Below the pieces are notes generated by a model. The model had not been told where the DNA came from, did not search any database, and saw only the letters and a list, made by a program, of their open reading frames with translations. The position numbers and the translations under genes are program-made. Shown in pieces: positions 47,391-57,986 of a DNA stretch of 64,000 bases (position 1 is the stretch's first letter; each line of letters starts with the position of its first letter). This DNA comes from Scatophagus argus. Taxonomy: Eukaryota > Chordata > Actinopteri > Scatophagidae. The stretch lies in NCBI RefSeq assembly GCF_020382885.2, contig NC_058512.1, positions 10,566,802 to 10,630,801 on the forward strand. Reading direction: 5' to 3'.

Positions 47391-50300
47391 CTGACAAAAA
47401 CAGACAAACAAACAAACAAAAAGAATTGAGAATATAAACTACACAGATGCAAGACATTTCTATTCATATTAGAATTTACAACAATCAAGTTGGACAAAAT
47501 CCATATCTGTGTAATTGCTCACAGGAGCAGAATCAATATGCCCTAAATATTTAAAGTGAACTCAGCTTTGTTGAGCTCTGACGTTGGCTAATATCAAACT
47601 GTCTTGACAGGAGAGCTGGACTTCAAAATGGGCTAAAATGAACATGATTTCTACACGAGTTTGATCATATCGTTTCAGTAAAAAAGTACACAGTTGTCAT
47701 ACTTTTCGGATGGGCGGTTTGGTGGGGATCAAATAGAACAGGATGTAACAAAAAAAAAATTCTCAATGGTGTCTGGTTGTTGTTGTTACCGAAAATAACA
47801 CCATACAAGCATTGCCTGTGACTCACTTATTTTGCACCCTTTGAAGCAGCTCCTCCACACCGAAAGCATCTGAGTGATGTCTCGCATCCGCGCTGAAGAA
47901 GTCGGAATAACTGGTTTTCACAAGCGCCCCCAGATTTTCCTCTGCGCAGCACACAGACAGCAAAACAGACTCGATTATGATCATATCAATGTCATTTGAT
48001 GAAAAGAAATCAGAACAGAATGAGAAAAAAAATCCCTTAAAACGTTCTTTTTGTTTTGCACAGTCAGTTTACTGTAAGGCAGGTGATGAGTGCACTGGGT
48101 GATATTTTTAATTCATAACGAATGAATGATGCATGACCATTTTTAGCACTAAAACAATTAGTTGAGCAGCCAATTGACAGAAGAATTATTGGTATTTTTG
48201 GTCAATGATCAATAACTTCAGTGATTTTTAATTTTTCAGACAAGCTTTTATACTAATGTGTTGAATGAATGTGCTGAATATCTTTGGATTCTGGACTGCT
48301 GGTTGGCCAAAACAGGACAGTGCTGTTTCGTTTCTAACATTTTTTAGACCAAACTATTCATTAAAAAAATAACGGACAGACTAAACTCTAATGAAATGAA
48401 TCATTAGCTGCAGCCCTATTCGTTTTACACAAAAGCTGACAAACTGAAGTCATGTAAACAAAAAGTATAAGAGTCATTTACCGTCTTTAAACCCAGTCAT
48501 CTCTTCCTCATTTTCAATGTTTACTTGTAGGCCTGATGGAAAGGAGCAGAACTGTTAGAGCACAGAAAACATAACATTTGCATTTGCATAATGAATTTAT
48601 GTTATATTCATTAATAAGCAAGTAATGCAGCCATTACTACAATGATTTGATTCAAACTTGCAATGCACAATTCAAATACAACACATTCAAATTAATGGAA
48701 TATTTAACAAATGCACTTTCTGCCTTAAAGCTTCACAGTAAAGGGAAGCTTTGTACTTCTTGATTCAGAGGAATAAATGATGAGGCCACACTGAGATACT
48801 AATGGAAATTTAATGACTAGTTATTTATCAGTCAAGTGGTCTTCATAAAGCATTTCACACGCACAACTTTAACTGTAAGTCTTATTTTATTACTGTAGAC
48901 GTTATTTATATATGTGACCTGTAAGAAGTCATTTGAGTTTTAGCCCATGTTTGTTACAAATGCTTCTAGCAGCCATTCATTCATTCATTCTTCCAAATAA
49001 TTCAACAAACAGTCAGATTCAGTTTCAGTGAGAAAACTGCTGAACACTGCATAACTGATGCGGTGACAAAGAACCAACTTCATGAGAGAGAGGCAGCACG
49101 GTCAGTGGAGGTGAAGGAAAAAATTTATAATCGAAAATAGACAGAAACTGTGGGTGTCTTTCATTTACCGTAAGAATATTTTACAAGAACATCGTCAGCA
49201 GTTTGACTCAACGCAGCAGAGACCAAGTTGTTGCACAATTTTGTTTGTCCCCACAAAACGCTGCATTGCAACAAATATGGAATCTAAAGAGTCCCCAGAT
49301 GCCAGGTTGTAGCACATTTATTTTAAGGTGTGTAACAGTAACGGTTGTGTGTGTTAGCAGTGAATTGTGTAGCTCTGTTTGGACTCACAGTCAGTAGCGG
49401 AAACAGACCTATCCCGACCGTCAATCAAAGTTTTCATGGTAGTGGGAGTGGTGGACCCTGTGGAAAAAAATATCAATGTTAATTCAGTGTGTGTGTGGAT
49501 GTGTATTCCTGTAGTGGTTGGGGATAGAAAGCTGTTTACACAGTCACAGCCTTACTTATGGGGACAAAATCCCCACAAAGTAACTCATGAAATATTAGAG
49601 TGAAGGCTTGCTTTAAGGTCAGGCTGAGGTCAGGGTTTGGTTACAGTAAGGCCTCCAGGAAATTAATGTAGGTCAATGTAATGTCACATGAAATACTATA
49701 CAGTAAAATGAAATCAGAGAGAGATTTTGTTTTAAAAGCACCAGCTTGATGGTGATATAGATATACAGGGTGCTGTTAGAACACCATAGCTTTTAGTACT
49801 ACATTGAACAAAAGTTGTTAGCACAGGTGCATGTGATGGACAGTGTGCAAGGTAAGTCTTCATGGTGTGCAAGAACCTTTTTGAAACTGTGACCAGCTTA
49901 AAAATACTATCTGTGAGTTTCAGGATCAGTAACTGAAGTAGGATTTCTTATCATGTTCACACATTCATATCAGGAGAAACGTGTTAGAGTGTAAGTCCAC
50001 TACTGAAATGATTAAAATGATGGTGTCATTTGTTTGAGGGGTTATACAAACAACTAACCTGTTATACTGAAAAACCACCCATGCATTTACAAATAACCTC
50101 AAATTCCCCTGTCACGCAGACCAAGACCACACTGGGTGTTTCCAGCGGCAGCGGCCGTGAAACATGTCAGGTCCAAAAAGCAAAGTCATGCTTACATGAA
50201 AACATGCTGAGAGTAGAGTCACATGCTGACAAAATTCCCTCAAGGCCAAATTGCAGACTTTGACGGCGGCAAATCAAGTGTTGCAAAGCAAATATCTCAC

Positions 50301-53300
50301 AAAGACTTCCTCTTTTCAGTGCCAGGATGACTTGACTTGCTGTGCGTGCGTGTATCAGCTTTGTTTTTAAGACAGTTCCTAACTGTGCACACTTCAGTCC
50401 ATTTGATTAAACAAAAAAATATAGAACCACTGTCGTGTCTGTCAAGGAAAAGATACAACTTGGATGCTGACGAATGCAGGACTGAAGACAAAATTTTACT
50501 TCCGGTTGGACAATAAAGTTCAGTTAGTTCTATTACACAGTTCTGTTCCAAGTCAGTGCAGTTTAGGTCATTTGTTTCACATGAGGTTATGTCTGTTAAA
50601 CATAAACCACTATAAATGCTTACAATAAGGAAATATAAACGAACTAAAGAATAAATTGTTCCACCTGCAAACAACAGAATTATCTCCTGCAAATAATCCA
50701 GTGGAAAATCCAGTGTTGCAGTGCTGCACCCTTCACACTCTGACTTTAACTTTTACTGCATTCCAGCTGCAGAGTGAATGCTCCAGGGCCAAACCAATCA
50801 TCTTACATTTTTTTATTATCTGTTGCACATGCATCACTGTGTACTGTGCACTATGACTTCATGTATGAGCGCAAGAACAATCCATTTGTCACTCTGTCAC
50901 GTTAATATTTCACCATAGCTGCGTGTAAAATTATTATGCATTGTTATTTTGCATCATTTCATATGCCAGCATGAAACACAAATTTCCATTGGAAATTTTG
51001 TCTCCACCTGCATTCTGCGTATTGCTGTCTTTGTTATAAGCTACACTTCCTGAATCTGTTGGCCGATTGTTATGTGGCATATACAAAAAGAGCTGTGTGA
51101 GTGACTGGTCACCTTTTCGACGACGATACACGAGCACGACGATGATAATGACAACCATTATCACTCCTGTGCTCACTAAGAGAATGGCAGTGTCATTTCT
51201 TTCATGAGGAATAGCCATTTCATCTGTGAAAAAAGAGAGAAAGATTAGTGGCACAATGTGACACACAATCCAGTATCAGATTCATGACCATGGTTCATTA
51301 TTCTGGCCACTTTGGAAATAACCAAATAAACCAAAGACAAGTCGTTGCAAACTTCCCCTTACTGGTCAAGAAAAATGTGGCTATTAAAATGACTCATGTT
51401 CGTTTAATAGTTTTTTATAGCTGTGCAAGCAGATGGCCTTCTTTTACTTTTCTTCTTTTTGTCATTGCATTTACTGTTATAGGCTATTTCTTTCTTTATT
51501 TATCAATAAAATAACCTGAAATAGTCTATATTTTAAGTGCAAAGCTGTAACCCCCAAGAATACTTTCATATTTTAGCTAATCAAGTCCAGACATACTGCA
51601 TCCAAAAGGTCAAATAAACCTCTGAATACGCATAAAGAGAAACATACACAGCCCACATACACACGCAAAAGAACAGAAAACGAACATTTCCACAAATGCC
51701 AAACCTCTTGAAATAGCATTGCTACACAAAGCTGTATCATTCAAAGTTCAAACACAAACACCTACTCTACAGCTTCGCTGCAGAGGTGCGACATCTTAGA
51801 AATACAGTGGGGAAAGTTCATACACATGCCCTCTTTGTGAGTGATTCCATTTGATGTGGTTTGATGGTTAACATCTCTAATGGCAAGAATATATAAACAT
51901 AAAAGGAAACACTGGTAGTGATTGTGGTCAGGTGTTGACTGTATTTCCTGTTTTTCTAAATCAGAATATGGAGAACTTCACCTACACCTTCACCGAGTGC
52001 CAGCTGCTTCTTTTGTTGACAGATTATAAGTTCAAGTTAGGACAATTCTCTCTGTTTTTTTTCATTCACACATCCGCTTTCTTTCCGGTTCATACACTCA
52101 TCCTTTAGCCTGTTTGTTGGCAGGAGAGGAGCTGAAAGGCAGTGAGGTGGGTGGACTTGAAGACATTACAGTAACATGCTCAGCAGCTAAAACCCCTGTC
52201 TGCTTGCACCCTCTGCACAGTCACATATGTGAAACAGAGTCCGGAGAGAAGACCTGAAAGGAAATTTACCTGGAATATGAAATGTTTCAGAGTAGCCATC
52301 ACTCGTGAAGTTACACGTGTAGTTGTTTTTCTCCGCCGATGGGACACGTATCTCGCTGGTGACTTTAAACAGCTGGTCTGGCGTGGATACAACTGTGGTA
52401 TTGGGACTGAATCTCTGCAGCCGCCCATCCTGCCACACAACAGAAGACTCTGGATAACCCTCAGACTGGCAGGTTAGCAGCACCTCATCCCCGTCTGCAG
52501 CCTTCTGAATGCGTTTCGTCACTGCTTTATAAGGTGCTAAGGGAGAATCAGAGAGAGAGAATATATATTAACTAAACTGTGTCGAGGAAAGTACTGTTAT
52601 ATCTTGAGGAAAGCCAAAAGCATTCTTTACCAAATTGTGCAATATTAGTTTCACTTTCACATTAAGCCCCTGTGGTCATCTCATAAAAAAATTCCAAAAT
52701 GTTATGCTGACCCAGACTCTTACCTGTAACAGACAACGTAATCATTTTATAATCAGCTCCTTTTTTGGTCTGCACCAAACACTGGTAGTTTCCAGAGTCA
52801 TTGATTTTGAGTCTGGATATCTGAAAAGTGACATAAGAAGACAAAACAGTGCTCAAATGTCCTCATTGTGTGTTATGCCTTCATACACTACCAAAATCCT
52901 AACTTCCTCTGTTGTGTAATCCTTATTTGAACTCTCATCAGTCTCTTTAATAAGAGTACAGTATTTTGTTGACAAAGATAGTGTGTAGCTAAATAGCTTT
53001 CTGTCCTGTGTTGGAAGTCGTTCTTTAGTATCTGAAGTAGTACTGTGATGCAAAGCATGGAGTCCAGAACAGAGTCCAGACTCCCACATCAGTGATTCCA
53101 GATAGGATCCATAAGTTGACTACACCAGGATGAGGAGAATTTACAGAAAATGACCCATAACCTGCCGATAAACACTCCCTGGCTTTACTGACCTGCAGCT
53201 TCGCCCAGCCGTTCTTCAGCTCATCAGCGAGAAGCCTCACTCGGCCCCGATAGTCCGGATGCTGGGACACCAAGTGCTCCACGTTGTTATCCATCTGGTG

Positions 53301-53707
53301 CACTTCCCGCTCCGAGGAGGAGGCAATCCAGTGCCACGTCACCTTCAGGTGATCCTGAGGATTCAACAGTTCAGGCTTAAACCTGCAGCCCATCACAACA
53401 TCTCCTCCAAACTCTGATTTGTGCATGGTTTGGTCTGCCTCAACAGTGAACAAGACTGCAAGGAAACAACACAAAACAATATCAATATTAATCCCAGTTT
53501 GCTCCACAGTCATGAAATATTTAGTGAGGAAGCAACAGCAAATTAGGCTCCTGAGATGCTTTTACTTGTGTGTCAAAAAGTCAGAAGTTTTTATGTAGGT
53601 GCATTGCTTGTCCTGTTGTTCATAGATATCTCCACTGCTGTGTGCTACACACCTGAGAGAGTTGGCTGAAACATGACTTGCAAAAGTACAACAAGGGCCC
53701 AGTCCAT
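46895..53707 (-). CDS. Candidate PD-L1-NACHT fusion form of the cd274 locus (about 484 or 507 residues)
   Basis: This form shares the first four coding exons and uses an internal donor AAAAG|GTGACC at 51113 in the membrane exon, phase 1. Exons 49389-49457 (phase 1/1), 48482-48532 (1/1), 47827-47941 (1/2) and 46895-47390 (2, stop) then join in frame. The product would be signal peptide, IgV, IgC, membrane segment and a cytosolic part. The cytosolic part has a linker, Walker A GPPGSGKTT (365-373 if all exons are used), a Walker B-like VLLLLDGYREG (444-454), and a sensor-like strand VLVTACPG (474-481). It stops after LELTKCEGHKCL, before any helical, winged-helix or LRR part of an NLR. The frames are intact and the donor is canonical, but no transcript evidence exists here. 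An independent gene starting at the ATG in 49389-49457 is the rival model. Confidence 0.5.
47827..47941 (-). CDS. Candidate pre-NACHT exon
   Basis: The acceptor is GCTGCGCAG and the donor ATAA|GTGAGT (phase 1 in, phase 2 out). It encodes ENLGALVKTSYSDFFSADAR and HHSDAFGVEELLQRVQN, a helical segment of the kind that precedes NACHT P-loops. It contains no ATG. Confidence 0.7.
48135..48425 (-). repeat. Degenerate copy of the same teleost repeat as at 18262, opposite orientation
   Basis: On the minus strand it begins AGGGCTGCAGCTAATGATTC and ends with AATTGGCTGCTCAACTAATTG. It lies in an intron of the candidate long form. Confidence 0.65.
48482..48532 (-). CDS. Candidate linker exon of the long form
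   Basis: This 51-base symmetric exon (phase 1 on both sides) has the acceptor TTCCATCAG and the donor GACG|GTAAAT. It encodes LQVNIENEEEMTGFKD, an acidic linker. Confidence 0.5.
49389..49457 (-). CDS. Candidate cytoplasmic linker exon of the long form
   Basis: This is a 69-base symmetric exon (phase 1 on both sides) between a TTTTTTCCACAG acceptor and a GTGAGT donor. It encodes STTPTTMKTLIDGRDRSVSA and TD. The internal ATG sits in a good start context (ACCATGA) and is the most upstream candidate start if the NACHT exons form a separate gene. No domain recognised. Confidence 0.45.
50812..50817 (-). terminator. cd274: Polyadenylation signal of the short cd274 form
   Basis: AATAAA on the minus strand, about 117 bases beyond the short-form stop. 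Confidence 0.5.
50934..51223 (-). CDS. cd274: cd274 coding exon 5 (stalk, membrane segment, short tail)
   Basis: The acceptor is TTTCACAG at 51224. The exon encodes DEMAIPHERNDTAILLVSTG, the hydrophobic run IMVVIIIVVLVY, then RRRKG. Read through, it continues DQSLTQLFLYMPHNNRPT to a TAA at 50934-50936. An internal donor after 51113 would end it at RRRK and remove the short tail. Confidence 0.85.
50934..53707 (-). CDS. cd274: PD-L1-like immune checkpoint ligand, short-tail form (323 residues)
   Basis: PD-L1 is a type I membrane ligand of the inhibitory receptor PD-1 on T cells. Minus-strand coding exons are 53653-53707, 53193-53455, 52724-52820, 52270-52536 and 50934-51223, with GT-AG borders and matching phases. 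The protein has a signal peptide (MDWALVVLLQVMF), an IgV domain with Cys42 and Cys120, an IgC domain with Cys161 and Cys213, and a membrane segment at about 240-260 followed by YRRRKG. PD-L1-specific matches are RGRVRLLADEL, the G-strand motif GADYKMI (mammalian GADYKRI), LTCQSEGYPE and LFKVTSEIRV. Sequons include NTT, NYT, NFT and NDT. This form reads through the membrane exon into a tail of about 58 residues ending MMQNNNA. The divergent neighbour plgrkt matches human 9p24 order. PDCD1LG2 is the alternative; no second paralogue is seen. Confidence 0.87.
52270..52536 (-). CDS. cd274: cd274 coding exon 4 (IgC)
   Basis: This exon encodes APYKAVTKRIQKAADGDEVL, the IgC cysteines in LLTCQ and NYTCNF, and SETFHIP before the stalk. 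It is symmetric, phase 1 on both sides. The opening APYKAV and the EGYPE motif parallel the mammalian PD-L1 IgC exon. Confidence 0.92.
52724..52820 (-). CDS. cd274: cd274 coding exon 3 (IgV, strands F and G)
   Basis: This exon encodes ISRLKINDSGNYQCLVQTKK and GADYKMITLSVT, with the D-x-G-x-Y-x-C motif of IgV and the GADYK motif of PD-L1. The acceptor is CTTTTCAG and the donor CAG|GTAAGA in phase 1. Confidence 0.9.
53193..53455 (-). CDS. cd274: cd274 coding exon 2 (IgV, strands A to E)
   Basis: This exon encodes VLFTVEADQTMHKSEFGGDV, the first IgV cysteine (GCRF), VTWHW and YRGRVRLLADELKNGWAKLQ. The acceptor is CTTGCAG and the donor CAG|GTCAGT in phase 0. In mammals one exon encodes the whole IgV domain; here it stops before the F strand. 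Confidence 0.88.
53653..53707 (-). CDS. cd274: cd274 coding exon 1 (signal peptide)
   Basis: The ATG at 53707 follows a TCATCAG acceptor by six bases. The exon encodes MDWALVVLLQVMFQPTLS, a hydrophobic signal-peptide core, and exits in phase 1 at CAG|GTGTGT. The upstream in-frame ATG at 53513 belongs to intron sequence. Confidence 0.8.
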
Positions 53708-54038
53708 TGAGACCTGATGAAAAAGACAAGAGGGAGTTTTACTGATGCTGAAATCTTTTGAACATGTTACTGGTAATATGAGTCACTTTGCTGAGGAAGG
53801 TCAAATGTGATTTCCAGATCAACACAATGTCTGATCAAGATCACTTCTTTAGTAATTTGATAAATGGCCCCAGGAATAACACACAACAGCACATGACAAA
53901 ACTAACAAACAAAAAACATTAGTTATCCAAACCAAAGCATGACTCAGCTCTGCTACAAGGAAAATAATTTCCCCAACCTTTCAATCCTCATAAAGAAACA
54001 AAAATAAAACAAGCATTTTTAACTTTGAAGCTCTTTCA

Positions 54039-54039
54039 C

Positions 54040-54070
<31 letters not shown>

Positions 54071-54077
54071 ACACACA
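54039..54077 (+). repeat. (CA)n microsatellite
   Basis: About 19 CA units with one GA interruption in cd274 intron 1. Confidence 0.95.
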
Positions 54078-54676
54078 TCCTGTGTCAGTACATACAAAGA
54101 GCTAATTTTACATGGCAATGCTGGCAAGTCAGGCCTCTCCAGAAATGATTTGTGAGACACATGAATTACTAAACATGAACATAACTCAGTAATCATTTTA
54201 TAACTGAACTCCCCAAGCCACAGAAACTTTTATTTATGCACTTTATCACAGAAATCTCAAAGTCTGTTAAGTCTGAAGCTTTTTACTGAGTAACTGATAA
54301 GCAGTTTAGTCATTTTGTGTTCAACAAAACCTTCAAGCCTGTGAATGTGAATGAGCCGTCATTTCTGACTAAGCACAGACAGTTTGGCTCTCAAGTGAGC
54401 ATAATATAAATAAACTAAGATCAGCCAGTTGTTAAGTACCAGGTTACCATATATACATGTTTTAAAAAGTAAACATGCTTTCCATAATTAAGATAATTGT
54501 GCTAGTCCCCATAGCTGGATTCAAGTGCTCAAAAAAAATATTCAAAAAACAAATGATATTGATAAAAAATTACAAAGAGACATTCCCATGAATACATTTC
54601 CTCCAGCGGCACTAAAGCAATAGTTTAAAACAGCCTGTGTAACCCTATTGTTTATCAGTCGACAATGTGTTCTTAC

Positions 54677-54773
54677 CTGCAGAGTTAAGTTAAGGTCTTA
54701 GATTCTCTATAAGCGTTTCCTCGTTCCTTCAACTCAACATCTGGAACCGCTCTGCGTCGCTAGTGCTATTTAT
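54677..54773 (-). promoter_or_regulatory. cd274: cd274 noncoding first exon and TATA-like promoter
   Basis: A minus-strand donor CTCTGCAG|GTAAGA ends a probable 5' UTR exon at 54677. Upstream, ATAAATAG at 54766-54773 (minus) sits where a TATA box would be for a start near 54740. Confidence 0.5.
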
Positions 54774-54879
54774 CAAGTCCATCTCCGGTGCACGCCCACA
54801 ATCAGACCGCATTTTTTTTTTTTTTTAATCCCAACGCTTTACGACCAGGCTAAAAAAAACTAATAACGGAAATTGGCGT

Positions 54880-55320
54880 TTTCACTCCTCTCCAACCTAA
54901 AACCTAAAAGGAGTTTTACATTCCGAAATTATGTCACCAAGTAGAGGGTGCCATCGCAGAGGCCGTAAATGTCGTCACATGCTGCGAATTTTACGGTCAT
55001 TGACGAGGGGTAAAATTCGTTCGCACGTTTACGCCAGTACGAAGTGCGCTTTCGTTTGTCGTCGCTCAGCGCTGTGCGTGGGACAAGTGGACGCATTCAA
55101 GGGAACTTCTCACAGTATAATTACATTTAAAATAACGTCTCTTTTGACGGACACGGAAGTACCGGAGTCTACGGGATGTATCCCATCCTTACTGTAAGGA
55201 AATACTCCGCGGACAATTTGCCTGTGCCGTAAATCCCACCAAACAGCTGATAACAAACAGGGTAACACACTTTGTTGACCGACGTTTGTTTGTCTCCTGC
55301 ACATGCAGTGATTAAGAAAG
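54880..55320. promoter_or_regulatory. CpG island between cd274 and plgrkt
   Basis: CpG dinucleotides are dense here (about 20 in 200 bases around 54960-55170), in contrast to flanking A+T-rich sequence. An ETS-type CGGAAGT at 55154-55160 is followed by ACCGGAG. It may be the promoter of plgrkt, or shared with cd274 about 150-400 bases away. No exon could be fixed in it. Confidence 0.45.
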
Positions 55321-57889
55321 GCAGTGGCTTAACAACAACATGATAAGAATGATAAAGTACTTCACAGTGGCCGAAAATAACAGTTAATCTTTAAAGTAGG
55401 TACTAGTTATAGCTGTCAAATACGTTTAGTGGAGGGGAAAAAAAGCACAATATTTACATCACTTCATCACGTTATCTCCTCTGAAAGGGTACTTCATCTG
55501 GAAGGGGAATGGAAAGCACATTGGATCACTGTGTGAGGGCCATTTATCATGTTTTATGTAACATATATAAGGGCATCCAAGTCCACCAGTGACCATAATA
55601 AACCACTACTACCACTACACAGTAGTAGTAGCACAACCACCCAAGAAAGCGTCAACGGAAACAACGTTTCAACACAGAGTTTCTAGTTCACACGAGACAA
55701 CACCCATTATTTGGGAAAACTGAAATTTTGAATAGGAAAAAGTTTGACAGGACATATCAAAGAGAAGATCTGCATTTTCCACCACCAGCCTGCCAGCTGG
55801 AATTCCCATATTCAAGAGGTAAAAGACAAGCATGTATCCAATAATCTGTCTGGCACTGCCAAAATTAGGCAGCGTGACTGACGGGACCTTTGTGGATTTT
55901 CCATCACTTGACTTAATTGCTCCAAGATATCATCTGTGTTGAGAAACAACCTGAATTTTTCTAGTATACACATATGATGGCGGTGCATGTCTGATCTTAT
56001 TGTTGTTGTCACTGGGATGTTTATTTTCTACCAAACTTATGACACTGCTTACTTTCCACCATATCTTTTGGAAACCCCTTGAAAAGTATGAAATTGTTAT
56101 GGACTTCTCTGCTCACAGATAAGCGAGATGAAACATGTCATTAAAGGAAATGAATGATTTTTTTTTTTCTATGAAAGTTAACATTGCTCATTTCCATATA
56201 AAGTTTTTTAAGACAGCACTAAAACATTCAGTATGCAAAGTATACAACCACAGGGGGGTTTAACTGAAAAAATGCTGAGAACAAGAGAGGGAAGTTTATG
56301 GTGCAGCAGCTGTGTTATTATGCTCTTTTTTCTTTAAGCGCGTCAGTTTAATTTAATTTGCCTTTAGGGTGTGCTGCAAGTGTGGCTCGAGATCATACTC
56401 AAATTTCAGAAAATATTAATTTCTTTCCTATATAAAGTACTGTATTAAAAATTGCTATATTTTAAGGAGTACTTGTAGACTTGATTGATGTTAAGTTGGC
56501 TGTGAAGGACGTGGTAAGTTGGGCGTCCAGGAAGGTGAAAGTTGTTCAAAAGTGCGCCCTGCTTTTGCATTGATGCGTAAATGCATTGATAAAGAAAAAG
56601 AAAAAAAAAGAGCTTGGCTTGATATGGTTAACTGGATGCATGAAGATTTTCACTTTGACAGATAAAGTCAGACAAAAAGCAGCTTGGAATACTAGCTGAT
56701 AACTCTCCAATAAAGTTATCGAAGAACCCCCACCTATGAACAGTTAATCTGTGCAGAGTCCATCCATTATATATTTCCAGTTAGCCTAACCTAGATCTCA
56801 ACATATAGATACAGCTCAACAGGCTTTAACAATTTCTTGTCATTACTACACTTAAAACAGCTTAAACTATTTTAAAGTAAGTGAAAAATAAAGTAATTTA
56901 CATGGAGTCATCTGAAAGAGGTAGCTGTTTGGCCTGCAGCATTACAAGTCAGTAGGAAGACAATGTGGAGAACATGGAATAATACAGCTGCCACTTGCAA
57001 ACACATTTCCCTAAACTCCATGTTCACTCTTCCCTAAAGTTACGGTCTAACACTAATATTTGAATGCATTTTTTTTTCTCAAAACAGTGCACCTATAACC
57101 TATGCATTTGACTCTAAATTGTTTGCCAGCAAACAACTGACTTGTATATGGACTTGAACCTGTAAGTGGTCCACAATCACCAACAGAGGGAGTTCTTTCT
57201 CAGCGGACTGCAGCCGGCTGGAACCACAGATTGTAAAGTGACAGGAACAGGCACAAGATCTTTTTGACACACGTACTATGTGTAAAGTATATTTAAGTTA
57301 GTGACCTCCTTTGACCTCCTTTAATTGGAAAAATCGCCACGGTATTGTTTTTTTTTTTTTGTGTTTACGATAAGTTTACGTTTAGAATTGATACAGCTTT
57401 TAGGTTTTATTTTGAAACTTTTAGCGGAAGTACAGGCTTATTTCCCTGTGCGCACACTTGATAACTGCAAACAGGAAATTATCTGTGTTTGGGGAGGTGC
57501 ACACACGTTTGTTTTATTAGAGTCATGCCCTTGAACGATCGTTAGTCCTGCCTTTGTGACCATTAGCATTACATTATTTAACTTACCGTCCTGAAAGTAT
57601 ATTAGGTATGTAAAGCTTTCATTATTAGTTAGCCGAGCTACGACTCAAGGTTAAAACCGAAGCTGCTATCACCTGCAGTAGCAATAGCACCATGAGCACA
57701 TATTAGCATGAAGTTATTAGACTTAACAGGCATTGAAATGAAGCCTGAATCAGTGATTGAAACACTGGCAGTGCCATTACAAGTTGAAATAATATGTAAT
57801 AAAGTTTCAGCGTTGGCTAACCAATTGCACCTCCATGCAGTGGGAATTTGTATTTATATTTATTTTGTAACTCATCTTTGTGTCAACAG
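55321..57889. other. Region upstream of the plgrkt start codon exon
   Basis: No coding exon is recognised. It is A+T-rich, with a GT-rich donor-like word TTAG|GTATGT at 57605 that could end a noncoding plgrkt exon. The region may be the first plgrkt intron if transcription begins at the CpG island. Confidence 0.4.
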
Positions 57890-57905
57890 TGACAACACCA
57901 ACAAC

Positions 57906-57986
57906 ATGGGGTTTCTGTTGTCAAAATCCATGGATGCAAATTTTAAAAAGCAGCAAGAATTCATGCTCCACAATTCACGGCTCCAG
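57906..57986 (+). CDS. plgrkt: plgrkt coding exon 1
   Basis: The ATG at 57906 lies 16 bases after a TCAACAG acceptor (exon start 57890). Twenty-seven residues, starting MGF as in all PLGRKT proteins (a potential N-myristoylation glycine), phase 0 exit at CAG|GTGAGT. Confidence 0.93.

Noticed and set aside
49146..49240. Possible extra minus-strand exon with donor TTACG|GTAAAT and an acceptor near GCAATGCAG
   Set aside because: Its entry phase (2) does not fit the phase-1 exit of the preceding candidate exons; the phase-1 reading hits a stop. Splicing cannot be excluded but is not supported.
50297..50692. 131-codon minus-strand frame behind the short cd274 stop
   Set aside because: Cys/Leu-rich but with no recognisable domain. 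It lies past the short-form polyadenylation signal and no phase-compatible acceptor could be tied to it.
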